Shown here piece by piece: positions 1 through 9,309 of a DNA stretch of 64,000 nt. The notes beneath the pieces are model-generated. The model searched no databases, was not told the origin of the DNA, and saw nothing but the letters and a program-made list of their open reading frames with translations. The translations under genes and the position numbers were made by a program. The stretch comes from Thiohalospira halophila DSM 15071 (lineage in GTDB: Bacteria; Pseudomonadota; Gammaproteobacteria; Thiohalospirales; Thiohalospiraceae). The DNA lies in the NCBI RefSeq assembly GCF_900112605.1, contig NZ_FOMJ01000004.1, positions 124,001 to 188,000 on the forward strand, given 5' to 3'. Every line of letters starts with the position of its first letter. The first letter of the stretch is position 1.

Positions 1-1122
1 GCGGCGCTCACCCAGGAGGTGGGGGACGTCGGCAAGAAGCTCCATACCGGCCGTTCGCGCAACGACCAGGTGGCCACCGATCTGCGGCTGTGGCTGCGCG
101 GCCAGGTGGACGCCATCGCCGGCGAGCTGGCCCGGCTCCAGCGCGGCCTCATCGAGGTGGCCGAGCGCGAGGCGGAGACCATCCTCCCCGGCTTCACCCA
201 CCTGCAGTCGGCCCAGCCGGTGACCTTCGGCCACCACATGCTGGCCTGGTTCGAGATGCTCCACCGCGACCACCAGCGGCTGCTGGACGCCCGGGAGCGG
301 CTCAACGTCTCGCCCCTGGGCGTTGCGGCGCTGGCGGGGACCACCTACCCGGTGGACCGCGAGGCGACGGCCCGCGCCCTGGGCTTCGACGGCGTGGCGG
401 CCAACTCCCTGGACGCCGTCTCGGATCGCGACTTCGCCCTGGAGTTCTGCTCCGTGGCCGCCATCTGCATGACCCATCTCTCCCGCATGGCCGAGGAGAT
501 GGTCCTGTGGAGCTCCGCCCAGTTCGACTTCGTCGACCTCGGCGACGCCTTCTGCACCGGCTCCTCCATCATGCCGCAGAAGAAGAACCCCGATGTCCCC
601 GAGCTGGTGCGCGGCAAGACCGGCCGGGTCAACGGCCACCTCTTCGCCCTGCTCACCCTGATGAAGTCCCAGCCGCTGGCCTACAACAAGGACAACCAGG
701 AGGACAAGGAGCCGCTGTTCGACGCCGTGGACACCCTGGCCGGCAGCCTGCGCGCCTTCGCCGACCTGGTTCCGCGCATGACCGTGAAGGCGGAGAACAT
801 GCGCGAGGCGGCCCGGCGCGGCTACGCCACCGCCACCGACCTGGCCGACTACCTGGTCCGCAAGGGGGTCGCCTTCCGCGACGCCCACGAGGTGGTGGGC
901 CGCGCCGTCCGCCACGGGATCAGTACCGGCCGGGACCTCGGCGAGATGGAGCTCACCGAGCTGCAGCAGTTCTCCGATGCCATCGGCGCCGACGTCTTCG
1001 AGGTCCTCACCCTGGAGGGCTCGGTGGCGGCCCGGGACCACATCGGCGGGACGGCCCCGGCGCGGGTGCGCACCGCCGCTGGCGAGGCGCGGCAGCGGCT
1101 GGAGCGGCTCACTGACGGCTGA
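1..1122 (+). CDS. argH: Argininosuccinate lyase, 3' part (5' end outside window)
   Basis: Cleaves argininosuccinate to arginine and fumarate, the last step of arginine synthesis, in the cytoplasm. The reading frame is already open at base 1 and runs 373 codons to a TGA; about 90 N-terminal residues are missing relative to the usual ~460. Visible signatures are the substrate-binding stretch HTGRSRNDQ near the window edge and the fumarase/aspartase superfamily signature [12 protein letters not shown] (bases about 559-594), whose serine loop carries the catalytic Ser. The internal GTG at base 19 should not be taken as the start because homology continues upstream of it. Identification is very secure. 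Confidence 0.97.
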   Translation, partial: AALTQEVGDVGKKLHTGRSRNDQVATDLRLWLRGQVDAIAGELARLQRGLIEVAEREAETILPGFTHLQSAQPVTFGHHMLAWFEMLHRDHQRLLDARERLNVSPLGVAALAGTTYPVDREATARALGFDGVAANSLDAVSDRDFALEFCSVAAICMTHLSRMAEEMVLWSSAQFDFVDLGDAFCTGSSIMPQKKNPDVPELVRGKTGRVNGHLFALLTLMKSQPLAYNKDNQEDKEPLFDAVDTLAGSLRAFADLVPRMTVKAENMREAARRGYATATDLADYLVRKGVAFRDAHEVVGRAVRHGISTGRDLGEMELTELQQFSDAIGADVFEVLTLEGSVAARDHIGGTAPARVRTAAGEARQRLERLTDG

Positions 1123-1141
1123 GGACTTCCCCCCGCCGGTG

Positions 1142-1162
1142 AACCCGGCCGGCGCCCGGGTT
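1142..1162 (+). terminator. Possible weak terminator hairpin after argH
   Basis: AACCCGG and CCGGGTT form a perfect 7-bp stem around a 7-base loop, about 20 bases past the argH stop. It is followed only by TTGTTGG rather than a clear T-run, so intrinsic termination is possible but weakly supported. Confidence 0.3.
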
Positions 1163-1227
1163 GTTGGAGGAGTCGCTTGCGCTACGAGCCCGGGGCAGGG
1201 ACCGCGGACCGGCTGACCTGCTACGGT

Positions 1228-1255
1228 TTGAATCATATTCATGTATCGGTATATC
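1228..1255 (+). promoter_or_regulatory. Candidate sigma-70 promoter of the RND efflux operon
   Basis: The gap between argH and the efflux adaptor holds a conspicuous AT-rich patch in otherwise GC-rich DNA. TTGAAT (1228-1233) and TATATC (1250-1255), 16 bases apart, are plausible -35 and -10 elements. The patch sits about 55 bases before the adaptor ATG and could also hold a repressor site, but no regulator gene is adjacent. Confidence 0.35.
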
Positions 1256-1307
1256 CTTAAATAAATGGCGCCGACCCGCGCTCCGGGACCATCCGAGGAG
1301 GAACCCC

Positions 1308-2381
1308 ATGCCGTCACGCCTCCTGCCCCTGCTCGCCCTCTTCGCCCTGCTCCCCGTCGCCTGCGGCGGCGAGGGCCAGGAGACGCCCGCCGACGGGGGA
1401 AGCGAAGAGAAGACCGAAGCGGCGGCGGATGAGTCCCCGCGGGTGGTTCGGACCGTCACTGTGGAGGCCGGCGAACGGGCGGTCTGGTCGCTGGTGGGCA
1501 CCGTCCATGCGCGCCACGAGGCCGAGCGCGGCTTCCGCGTCGGCGGCGAACTCGCCGAGCGGCCGGCCGACGCCGGTGACCGCGTGGCGGCGGGCGAGGT
1601 CCTGGCCCGGCTGGACGACCGTGACCTGCAGCGCGAGTACGACGCGGCCGCCGCACGGGTCGCCGAGGCCGAGGCGCGAGCACTCTTCGCCCGCTCGGAG
1701 GTGGCGCGGCTGGCGGATCTCGTCGCCGACGAGAATGTCTCCCAGCGGGAGTACGACCGCGCCGAGTCCGAGGCCGAGGCCGCCCATCGGGCCGTCGAGG
1801 CCGCCCGGGCCGAGCGGGCGCTGGCGGAGAACCGCCTGGACTACGCCACCCTGCGCGCCCCGGCCGACGGCACCGTCATGGAGGTCCTGGCCGAGCCGGG
1901 CGAGGTGCTGGGCACCGGTGAGCCGGTGGTCCGGTTCGCCCGCGGCCCGCGCGAGGTGGAGGTGGCCATCCCCGCCGGCCGCCGGGAGGCCGCGCTGGAA
2001 CAGGCCCGGCTCCCCGGCGGCGGACGGGCCGAACTGCGCGACCTCGCCGCCGGCGCCGACCCCGCCACCCGCACCTGGCGCGCCCGCTACACCCTCCCCG
2101 AGGGCGCCGCCGACCACCCCCTGGGCAGTACCCTGCGCCTGACCTTCCAGCCCGCCGAGCCGGTGGTCCGCGTCCCCGCCGGGGCGGTGGCCGACGACGG
2201 CCAGGGTACCGCCGTCTGGGCCGTGGTGGACGGCGCCGTGGAGCGCCGGTCGGTGGAGGTGGTCGCCCTGGGGCAGGAGAGCGCCGAGGTCCGTGGTCTG
2301 GAGCCCGGGGTCGAGGTGGTCGCGGCCGGCACGCATACCCTGCAGCCGGGCCAGGCGGTCCGCGTCCGCACGGGGCGCTAG
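1308..2381 (+). CDS. RND efflux periplasmic adaptor (membrane fusion protein)
   Basis: A 357-residue HlyD/AcrA-type adaptor that would bridge the inner-membrane RND pump encoded directly downstream to a TolC-like outer-membrane channel. The N-terminus is a hydrophobic signal ending in PVACGG, suggesting a lipoprotein processed at Cys, followed by a low-complexity acidic linker. Then come a lipoyl half-motif, an Ala/Glu-rich alpha-helical hairpin (about residues 100-165), the second lipoyl half (LRAPADGTV) and beta-barrel domains. The ATG at 1308 is preceded by GAGGAG; an upstream in-frame extension lacks a signal sequence and is rejected. The permease starts 3 bases after the stop, so the two form an operon. 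Substrate cannot be told from sequence. Confidence 0.92.
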   Translation: MPSRLLPLLALFALLPVACGGEGQETPADGGSEEKTEAAADESPRVVRTVTVEAGERAVWSLVGTVHARHEAERGFRVGGELAERPADAGDRVAAGEVLARLDDRDLQREYDAAAARVAEAEARALFARSEVARLADLVADENVSQREYDRAESEAEAAHRAVEAARAERALAENRLDYATLRAPADGTVMEVLAEPGEVLGTGEPVVRFARGPREVEVAIPAGRREAALEQARLPGGGRAELRDLAAGADPATRTWRARYTLPEGAADHPLGSTLRLTFQPAEPVVRVPAGAVADDGQGTAVWAVVDGAVERRSVEVVALGQESAEVRGLEPGVEVVAAGTHTLQPGQAVRVRTGR

Positions 2382-2384
2382 GCC

Positions 2385-5300
2385 ATGGGCGGTTTCAACC
2401 TCTCGGCGCTCGCCGTCCGCCAGCGCGCCGTTACCCTCTACTTCCTCCTGGTGGCCGCCGTCACCGGCGTCTGGGCCTTCGTCGATCTGGGTCGGGCGGA
2501 GGACCCCGCCTTCACGGTGAAGGTCATGGTGGTCCAGGCGAGCTGGCCCGGGGCCACCGCCGAGGAGATGCAGGACCAGGTGGCCGACAAGCTGGAGCGG
2601 CGGATCATGGAGGTCGCCTGGCTGGACCGGGTGGAGACCACCACCCGGCCGGGCCAGGCCATCCTCAAGGTCGCCTTCGCCGAGGATACCCCCTCGGAGG
2701 CGGTCGACGACCTCTTCTACCAGGTGCGCAAACGGGCCGGCGACGAGGCGGTGAATCTCCCGGAGGGGGTTCGCGGCCCCTTCTTCGACGACGACTTCTC
2801 CGACGTCTACTTCTCCCTCTACGCCATCAAGTCCCCGGACCTGCCGCTGCGCCAGCTCACCCGGGAGGCGGAGGAGATCCGCGGCCACCTGCGCCGCGTC
2901 GAGGGGGTGAAGAAGGTCGACCTCATCGGCGAGCGCGAGCAGCAGATCTTCGTGGAGTTCGACCACGACCGCCTGGCCACCCTGGGCCTCTCCGCGGCGC
3001 AGTTCCGCGATGCCCTGGCGGCGGATAACGCCGTGGTCCCCGGCGGCCTCATCGAGACCGCGGGCCCCCGGATCCATCTCCGCCCCCGGGCCGACCTGGC
3101 CAGCCTGGACGCCATCCGCGATACCGCCGTTGCCACCGAGGCCGGCCGCCTGGTCCGGGTGGGCGATGTCGCCGACGTCCGCCGGGGCCACGCCGAGCCG
3201 CCCGCCTTCATCGCCCGCAGCGACGGCGAGGAGGCGGTCCTGCTGGGCGTGGTCATGGAGGCCGGTTTCAATGGCCTGGACCTGGCCGAGGAGCTGGATG
3301 CCTTCGAGGCGGAGCAGCGCAACCACCTGGCCGCCGGCGTGGCCATGGAGCAGGTCTCCAACCAGGCCAACGCCATCCGCCTGGCGGTGAACGAGTTCGA
3401 GCTGAAGTTCCTGGTGGCGGTGGTGGTGATCACCCTGGTGGGCTTCGTCGCCCTGGGGCTGCGCGCCGGGCTGGTGGTGGCGCTGGCGGTGCCGCTGACC
3501 CTGGGGATCACCTTCCTCATCATGCAGCTCACCGGCCGCAACCTGGACCGGATCACCCTGGGCGCGCTCATCCTCTCCCTGGGCCTGCTGGTGGACGATG
3601 CCATCATCGCCATCGAGATGATGCTGGTGAAGCTGGAGGAGGGCTTCGACCGCGTCGCCGCCGCCGCCCAGGCCTGGAACATTACCGCCGGCCCCATGCT
3701 GGCGGGCACGCTGGTCACCGCCGCCGGCTTCATCCCCATCGGCTTCGCCGAGTCCCGGGTGGGTGAGTACGCCGGGAACATCTTCTGGATCCTCGCCTTC
3801 ACCCTCCTCACCTCCTGGGTGGTGGCGGTGGTCTTCACCCCCTACCTGGGCGTGAAGCTGTTGCCGAAGATCGAGCCCCACCCCGGCGGCGCGGATGAGC
3901 TCTACGACACCCCCACCTACCAGCGCCTGCGCCGGCTGGTCACCTGGTGCGTGGACCACCGCCTGGTGGTCGGCGGCCTCACCACCCTGCTGATGGTAGC
4001 CGCCATCCTGGGGATGCGCTTCGGCGTGGAACAGCAGTTCTTCCCCACCTCCGACCGGCCGGAGCTGCAGGTGGACGTCCAGCTGCCTCAGGGGAGTTCC
4101 ATCGGCGCCACCCGCGAGGTGGCCAATCGGGTGGAGGAGTACCTGCGCCAGGCGGAGGAGAGCGAGCACGTGGCCACCTACATCGGCCGCGGCTCGCCGC
4201 GCTTCTTCCTCGCCCTGGACCCGGAGCTGCCCGACCCGGCCTTCGCCAAGCTCATCGTCCGGACCCACGGCAAGGAGGCGCGCCAGCGTCTGCGCGAGAA
4301 GGTCCAGGCGCGCATCGCCGCCGGCGACTTCAGCGAGGCCCGGGTGCGCGCCCACCCCCTGCTCTACGGTCCGCCGGTGCCGTGGCCGGTGACCTTCCGG
4401 GTCATGGGCCCCGACGTGGACGAGCTGCGCGGGATCGCCGAGCAGGTACGCCAGCGCATCGCCGATCACCCGAATACCGCCCAGGCCCACGCCGAGTGGG
4501 GGGAGCGGGTCTCCGCCCTGCGGCTGACCTGGGACCGCCAGCGGCTGCGCCTGCTGGGGCTCACCCCGCAGGCGGTGGCCCAGCAGGTCCAGGCCGCCAC
4601 CGACGGCGTGCGCGCCGCCGAGATCCGCGAGGACATCCGTACCGTGGACCTGGTCACCCGCGCCGACCCGGCGAGCCGCCCGGACCTCGACAGCCTCGGC
4701 AGCCTGGTCATCGAGACCGGCACCGGCCAGCGGCTGCCCCTGGAGCAGGTGGCCGAGCTGGAGGTGATCCAGGAGGAGCCGGTGCTCAAGCGGCGCAACC
4801 GCACCCCGGTCATGGAGGTGAACGCCGAGATCCGGGGAGACGTGCAGCCGCCCGATGTCACCGCCGAGATCGACCCCACCCTGGATCCCATCCGGGCCGA
4901 GCTGCCCCGGGGCTACCGCGTGGAGGTGGGCGGCGCCGTGGAAGAGAGCGGCAAGGCGCGCGCCTCCATCGCCGGTATGCTGCCGGTGATGGTCGGGGTC
5001 ATGGTCACCATCATCATGCTCTCCATGCGCAGCTTCCCCGGCACCATCATGACCCTGCTCACCGCGCCCCTGGGCCTCATCGGTGCCGTGGCCGGGCTGT
5101 TGCTGGCGGACCGACCCTTCGGCTTCGTCGCCATGCTCGGCCTCATCGGCCTGGCCGGGATCCTCATGCGCAATACCCTGATCCTCGCCGGCCAGATACA
5201 GGCCAACCAGGGCGCCGGCATGGACGACTACACCGCCGTCATCGAGGCGACCCTGCGCCGCGCGCGACCGGTGGTCCTTACTGCCCTGGCCGCGGTGCTG

Positions 5301-5450
5301 GCCTTCCTGCCCCTGACCACCTCCACCTTCTGGGGCCCGCTGGCGGTGGTCCTCATCGGCGGCGTCACCGTGGGCACGGCGCTCACGCTCCTCTTCCTCC
5401 CGGCCCTCTATGCCCTCTGGTTCCGCGTCCATCCGCCGGCCGGTGCCTGA
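2385..5450 (+). CDS. RND efflux transporter permease
   Basis: A 1021-residue inner-membrane proton-driven pump of the AcrB/HAE-1 superfamily, the normal size. The internally duplicated architecture is clear: an N-terminal TM, a large porter loop, a TM bundle with the proton-relay aspartates in LLVDDAIIAIE (about residues 400-410), a second porter loop and a second TM bundle. In AcrB the relay also uses a TM10 lysine; here the equivalent segment reads ILMRNTLIL, so Arg occupies that position, as in one subgroup of RND pumps. It is co-transcribed with the upstream adaptor. No outer-membrane channel gene is present, so a shared TolC is likely. Cargo is unknown. Confidence 0.94.
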   Translation: MGGFNLSALAVRQRAVTLYFLLVAAVTGVWAFVDLGRAEDPAFTVKVMVVQASWPGATAEEMQDQVADKLERRIMEVAWLDRVETTTRPGQAILKVAFAEDTPSEAVDDLFYQVRKRAGDEAVNLPEGVRGPFFDDDFSDVYFSLYAIKSPDLPLRQLTREAEEIRGHLRRVEGVKKVDLIGEREQQIFVEFDHDRLATLGLSAAQFRDALAADNAVVPGGLIETAGPRIHLRPRADLASLDAIRDTAVATEAGRLVRVGDVADVRRGHAEPPAFIARSDGEEAVLLGVVMEAGFNGLDLAEELDAFEAEQRNHLAAGVAMEQVSNQANAIRLAVNEFELKFLVAVVVITLVGFVALGLRAGLVVALAVPLTLGITFLIMQLTGRNLDRITLGALILSLGLLVDDAIIAIEMMLVKLEEGFDRVAAAAQAWNITAGPMLAGTLVTAAGFIPIGFAESRVGEYAGNIFWILAFTLLTSWVVAVVFTPYLGVKLLPKIEPHPGGADELYDTPTYQRLRRLVTWCVDHRLVVGGLTTLLMVAAILGMRFGVEQQFFPTSDRPELQVDVQLPQGSSIGATREVANRVEEYLRQAEESEHVATYIGRGSPRFFLALDPELPDPAFAKLIVRTHGKEARQRLREKVQARIAAGDFSEARVRAHPLLYGPPVPWPVTFRVMGPDVDELRGIAEQVRQRIADHPNTAQAHAEWGERVSALRLTWDRQRLRLLGLTPQAVAQQVQAATDGVRAAEIREDIRTVDLVTRADPASRPDLDSLGSLVIETGTGQRLPLEQVAELEVIQEEPVLKRRNRTPVMEVNAEIRGDVQPPDVTAEIDPTLDPIRAELPRGYRVEVGGAVEESGKARASIAGMLPVMVGVMVTIIMLSMRSFPGTIMTLLTAPLGLIGAVAGLLLADRPFGFVAMLGLIGLAGILMRNTLILAGQIQANQGAGMDDYTAVIEATLRRARPVVLTALAAVLAFLPLTTSTFWGPLAVVLIGGVTVGTALTLLFLPALYALWFRVHPPAGA

Positions 5451-5509
5451 CGATGACCGCCACCGCCGGCGGTGCTAGCCTGAATCCAGCGAGATAGCCG
5501 GAGGTGAAG

Positions 5510-5686
5510 ATGGCGAGTGACAAGGAGGAGACGGCGGCGCTCCTGGCACGCCTGCCGGAAGACAGCAGCTACGAGGACATCCAGTATCACCTCTACGTCC
5601 TCGAGAAGATCCGGCGCGGCGAGGAGCGTGCCGCGACGGAGGGCAGCCTGGACAGCACGCAGGCGAGGGAGCGCCTGGATGGCTGA
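5510..5686 (+). CDS. Small protein resembling an antitoxin of ParE-type modules; no toxin partner
   Basis: A 58-residue acidic cytoplasmic protein. The ATG at 5510 has GGAGGT six bases upstream; the GTG at 5504 overlaps that Shine-Dalgarno and is unlikely to be used. The stretch YEDIQYHLYVLEKIRRG is typical, from memory, of short antitoxin-like proteins that accompany ParE/RelE toxins. The next gene encodes an unrelated 139-residue protein and no ParE-like frame is seen nearby, so it would be an orphan or solo regulator. Assignment is tentative. Confidence 0.55.
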   Translation: MASDKEETAALLARLPEDSSYEDIQYHLYVLEKIRRGEERAATEGSLDSTQARERLDG

Positions 5687-5755
5687 GCTGACATGCTCAC
5701 CCCCGGCCGGTTATCCTGAGCGCCATACTCACCCATTCGGAAGCCGGGAGGCGCC

Positions 5756-6175
5756 GTGGCCGAGATCATCAATCCCTATGCCGACGAGGGGCCGGAGTCC
5801 AAGCACATCACCCTGCGGGCGCGCAGTGGCCAGGAGGTCTCCGCCGATTACACCCTGGAGGATCGGCGGGGGCGTCAGAGTGCGGCGGAGTACCTCTTCC
5901 ACCTCTACTCCACCATCAAGCAGAAGATGGACGAGCCGGTGCTGGATACCGAGGCGCCGCCGCCGGATGACCAGGGCGCCATGCAGCGGATGATCCTCTA
6001 CGTCGCCGGCGCCCACGACACCATGTTCGGCACCTTCAACGCCCGTTCGGAGATGCCCGAGGACGAGCGCAACGAGTTCGTGGAGATCTTCCTGCTGGCC
6101 TGCGCCACCGTGATCGAGGGGCAGCGCATCCTCATCGACCTCCAGCGCGGCCTGATCTCCGGCGAGGCGGCGTGA
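5756..6175 (+). CDS. Hypothetical cytoplasmic protein
   Basis: A 139-residue protein with no signal peptide or membrane segment. A GTG start is preceded by GGGAGG. Residues 1-40 look like a short beta region and the remainder is helical, ending in a hydrophobic helix with EIFLLACATVIEGQRILIDL. It is rich in Asp/Glu and Met. I do not recognise the family. It follows the small antitoxin-like gene and precedes an AGCS symporter, neither of which suggests a function. Confidence 0.75.
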   Translation: MAEIINPYADEGPESKHITLRARSGQEVSADYTLEDRRGRQSAAEYLFHLYSTIKQKMDEPVLDTEAPPPDDQGAMQRMILYVAGAHDTMFGTFNARSEMPEDERNEFVEIFLLACATVIEGQRILIDLQRGLISGEAA

Positions 6176-6241
6176 ACGGGGTGAGCCTGCCGTTTTGAAC
6201 TGGTAGCCTGAGGGTCACTTCACTTCCCGGGACCCGTGTAC

Positions 6242-7597
6242 ATGGAAGGCATCGTCGAATTCCTCCATCAGGTCAGTAGTGTCCTCTGGACCCCGGTCCT
6301 CCTGCTCCTCCTGCTGGGGACCGGCCTCTTCCTCACCATCGGTCTGCGGTTCATGCCCCTGCGGCGCATCGGTTACGGCGTGCGCATGGTCATCGCCGGG
6401 ACCCGGCACGACCAGCAGCGCGGCAGCGGCGACATCACCCCCTTCGCCGCCCTGATGACGGCGCAGTCCGCCACCATCGGCACCGGCAACATCGCCGGCG
6501 TGGCCACGGCCATCCACCTGGGCGGCCCCGGCGCCGTCTTCTGGATGTGGATGACGGCGCTGGTGGGGATGGCCACCAAGTATGCCGAGGCGGTGCTGGC
6601 GGTGAAGTACCGCGAAGTGGATGAGCGCGGCCGTTACGTGGGCGGGCCCATGTACTACATCCGCAATGGCCTGGGGCAGCGCTGGGCCTGGCTGGGCGGC
6701 GCCTTCGCGGTCTTTGCCACCATCGCCGCCTTCGGCATCGGGAACACCGTCCAGTCCAATTCCGTGGCCGACTCCCTGGAGACGGCGCTGGCCATCCCCA
6801 CCTGGGTGACCGGCCTGGTCATGGCCGGCCTGGTGCTGCTGGTGATCCTCGGGGGCATCCAGCGCATCGCCCGGGTGGCGGAGAAGCTGGTCCCGGTGAT
6901 GGGGCTGCTCTACATCGGCGCCGCGCTGGTGATCCTGGCGCTGAATCTGGAAGGGGTCCCGGCGGGGCTGGCGCAGATCATCACCGGCGCCTTCACCGGC
7001 CCTGCCGCCACCGGGGGTGCGGCCGGCGCCGGCATCATGCTCGCCGTGCAGTTCGGCGTGGCCCGCGGCCTCTTCTCCAACGAGGCGGGGCTGGGCTCGG
7101 CCCCTATCGCCCACGCCGCCGCGCAGACCGACGACCCGGTGCGCCAGGGCGTGGTGGGTATGCTGGGGACCTTCATCGATACCCTCATCGTCTGCACCAT
7201 GACCGCCCTGGTCATCGTCACCACGGGGGTCTGGGACAGCGGCGAGACCGGGGCCGAGCTGACGACCCTCGCCTTCGGCGCCGGCCTGGGCATGGAGGGC
7301 GCCGGCCAGCTCATCGTCGCCTTCGGCATGGCGATCTTTGCCTTCTCCACCTCCCTGGCCTGGGCCTACTACGCCGAGCGTTGTGTGGAGTACCTGGGCG
7401 GGGTGCGCGGCCTGACGGTCTTCCGGCTCATCTGGGGCGTGGCCCTGTTCATCGGGGCGGTGGCCGGCCTGGAGCTCATCTGGGCTCTGGCCGACGTGAC
7501 CCTGGCGCTCATGGCCATGCCCAACCTCATCGCCCTGCTGCTACTGGCGCCGGTGGTCTTCCGGATCACCCGCCAGTACTTCGAACGCGTGGGCTGA
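6242..7597 (+). CDS. AGCS-family sodium:alanine/glycine symporter
   Basis: A 451-residue inner-membrane carrier with about ten hydrophobic segments. The diagnostic signature is GLFSNEAGLGSAPIAHAAA (about residues 276-294), the sodium:alanine symporter pattern of AlsT/DagA proteins, together with an N-terminal TIGTGNIAGV helix. It would import a small neutral amino acid with Na+, fitting a high-sodium habitat. I chose ATG 6242 over GTG 6236 because the protein then starts at the family position; the ribosome site is poor in either case. A BCCT transporter starts 39 bases downstream, so both probably share a transcript ending at the terminator at 9256. Confidence 0.93.
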   Translation: MEGIVEFLHQVSSVLWTPVLLLLLLGTGLFLTIGLRFMPLRRIGYGVRMVIAGTRHDQQRGSGDITPFAALMTAQSATIGTGNIAGVATAIHLGGPGAVFWMWMTALVGMATKYAEAVLAVKYREVDERGRYVGGPMYYIRNGLGQRWAWLGGAFAVFATIAAFGIGNTVQSNSVADSLETALAIPTWVTGLVMAGLVLLVILGGIQRIARVAEKLVPVMGLLYIGAALVILALNLEGVPAGLAQIITGAFTGPAATGGAAGAGIMLAVQFGVARGLFSNEAGLGSAPIAHAAAQTDDPVRQGVVGMLGTFIDTLIVCTMTALVIVTTGVWDSGETGAELTTLAFGAGLGMEGAGQLIVAFGMAIFAFSTSLAWAYYAERCVEYLGGVRGLTVFRLIWGVALFIGAVAGLELIWALADVTLALMAMPNLIALLLLAPVVFRITRQYFERVG

Positions 7598-7636
7598 TAC
7601 CCGTCGATCCATTCGCAACCAGAGAGGGGACATCTC

Positions 7637-9217
7637 GTGAGCGATAACAACATGGAAGATCCTTACGATACTGACCACGAGCCGGGGGATCGCAATATCA
7701 ATCCCTTCGGGCTCGACCTGCACAACCCCGTCTTCATCGCCAGCGGCTTTCTGGTCGTCCTGTTCGTCATCCTGACCCTGGCAGCGCCGGGCCAGGCCAA
7801 GGAGATCCTGGACGGGGCCAAGTGGTGGAGCATCGGCCAGTTCGACTGGCTCTTCCTCATCGGCGCCAACATCTTCCTGATCTTCATCGTCGCCCTGCTC
7901 TTCCTGCCGGTGGGCAAGATCCGCCTGGGCGGCCAGGATGCCAAGCCGGAGTTCTCCACCCTCTCCTGGTTCGCCATGCTCTTCGCCGCCGGCATGGGCA
8001 TCGGCCTGATGTTCTGGGGCGTGGCCGAGCCGGTGGCCTACTACACCGGCTGGTACAAGACGCCGCTGGGTGTGGAGGCCAACTCGCCGGAGGCCATGCG
8101 CATGGCCATGGGCGCGACCATGTACCACTGGGGCCTGCACCCCTGGGCCATCTACGGCGTGGTCGCCCTCTCCCTGGCCTTCTTCGCCTTCAACAAGGGC
8201 ATGCCGCTGACCATCCGCTCCGCCTTCTATCCCCTGTTCGGGGAGAAGGTCTGGGGCTGGCCCGGTGACGTCATCGACACCCTGGCGGTGCTGGCCACCA
8301 TCTTCGGCCTGGCCACCTCCCTGGGTCTGGGGGCGCAGCAGGCGGCCTCCGGTATCGGCGTGATCTCCGGTGGCGAGGCCGGTCTGAATACCGAGATCGC
8401 CATCATCGTCGGCGTCACCGCCGCCGCCCTGGTCTCGGTGGTCCGCGGCCTGGACGGGGGCGTGAAGGTCCTCTCCAACCTCAACATGGCGCTGGCGGGG
8501 ATCCTCCTGCTCTTCGTCATCCTGGTGGGGGCCACGGCGACCTTCTTCACCACCCTGTTCACCACCGCGGTGGACTACGTCACCAGCTTCGCGGCGCTGT
8601 CCAACCCCTTCGGGCGCGAGGACGAGGCCTGGTTCCACGGCTGGACGGTCTTCTACTGGGCCTGGTGGATCTCCTGGTCCCCCTTCGTCGGCATGTTCAT
8701 CGCCCGCGTCTCCCGCGGCCGCACCGTGCGCGAGTTCATCACCGCGGTGCTCATCGTGCCGACCCTGGTGACCGTGGTCTGGATGGCCGCCTTCGGCGGT
8801 AACGGCCTGGAGCAGGCGAGCCAGGGCATCGGCGCACTGGCCGACGGCCTGGGTGCCGACGAGTCCATGGCCATGTTCCAGATGTTCGCCGAGATGCCGC
8901 TGTCCTTCCTGACCTCCCTGGTGGCGGTAATCCTGGTGCTGGTCTTCTTCATCACCAGCTCCGATTCCGGCTCCCTGGTCATCGACAGCATCACCGCCGG
9001 CGGCAAGATCGACGCCCCCCAGGCCCAGCGGATCTTCTGGGTGGTCATGGAGGGCCTCATCGCCGGCGTGCTGCTCTACGTGGGCGGTGACAAGGCGCTC
9101 GAGGCTCTGCAGGCGGGCGCGGTGACCACGGGTCTGCCCTTCACCGTCGTCCTGCTGCTCATGTGCATCGGCCTCTACAAGGGCCTGCACCACGAGCGCA
9201 AGCTGCTGGGGCTGTAA
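7637..9217 (+). CDS. BCCT-family betaine/choline/carnitine-type transporter
   Basis: A 526-residue, twelve-TM inner-membrane carrier for trimethylammonium osmolytes such as glycine betaine. Signatures are the glycine-rich TM3 motif AGMGIGLMFWGVAEP (about residues 117-131) and the Trp-rich TM8 signature WWISWSPFVGMFIARVSRG. The GMGIG form of the TM3 loop is the version known from Na+-coupled BCCT members. The N-terminal tail is acidic and short, and there is no long C-terminal osmosensory domain. A GTG start is preceded by GAGAGGGG. It lies directly after the AGCS gene, suggesting co-expression for osmoadaptation. Confidence 0.95.
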   Translation: MSDNNMEDPYDTDHEPGDRNINPFGLDLHNPVFIASGFLVVLFVILTLAAPGQAKEILDGAKWWSIGQFDWLFLIGANIFLIFIVALLFLPVGKIRLGGQDAKPEFSTLSWFAMLFAAGMGIGLMFWGVAEPVAYYTGWYKTPLGVEANSPEAMRMAMGATMYHWGLHPWAIYGVVALSLAFFAFNKGMPLTIRSAFYPLFGEKVWGWPGDVIDTLAVLATIFGLATSLGLGAQQAASGIGVISGGEAGLNTEIAIIVGVTAAALVSVVRGLDGGVKVLSNLNMALAGILLLFVILVGATATFFTTLFTTAVDYVTSFAALSNPFGREDEAWFHGWTVFYWAWWISWSPFVGMFIARVSRGRTVREFITAVLIVPTLVTVVWMAAFGGNGLEQASQGIGALADGLGADESMAMFQMFAEMPLSFLTSLVAVILVLVFFITSSDSGSLVIDSITAGGKIDAPQAQRIFWVVMEGLIAGVLLYVGGDKALEALQAGAVTTGLPFTVVLLLMCIGLYKGLHHERKLLGL

Positions 9218-9255
9218 GACGCCCCTCGGGCTCTACGGAGCCCGGCTAGCGAGAG

Positions 9256-9286
9256 GACCCCCGCACTCCGGTGCGGGGGTCTTTTT
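9256..9286 (+). terminator. Strong rho-independent terminator
   Basis: An 11-bp perfect stem (GACCCCCGCAC / GTGCGGGGGTC) with a TCCG tetraloop is followed by five T residues. It lies 39 bases after the BCCT stop and before the convergent LysR gene, and is the best intrinsic terminator in the window. Confidence 0.9.
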
Positions 9287-9309
9287 GTTGGGGGTACCCG
9301 GCGCCCGGA

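Noticed and set aside
1314-5432. A 1372-codon open frame on the minus strand
   Set aside because: It lies wholly opposite the adaptor and RND permease genes and is composed of Gly/Ala/Asp/His-rich low-complexity sequence, a shadow caused by GC-biased codons.
5461-5474. CACCGCCGGCGGTG perfect palindrome after the RND permease
   Set aside because: Loopless GC palindrome of a kind expected by chance in GC-rich DNA; no T-run and no clear function.
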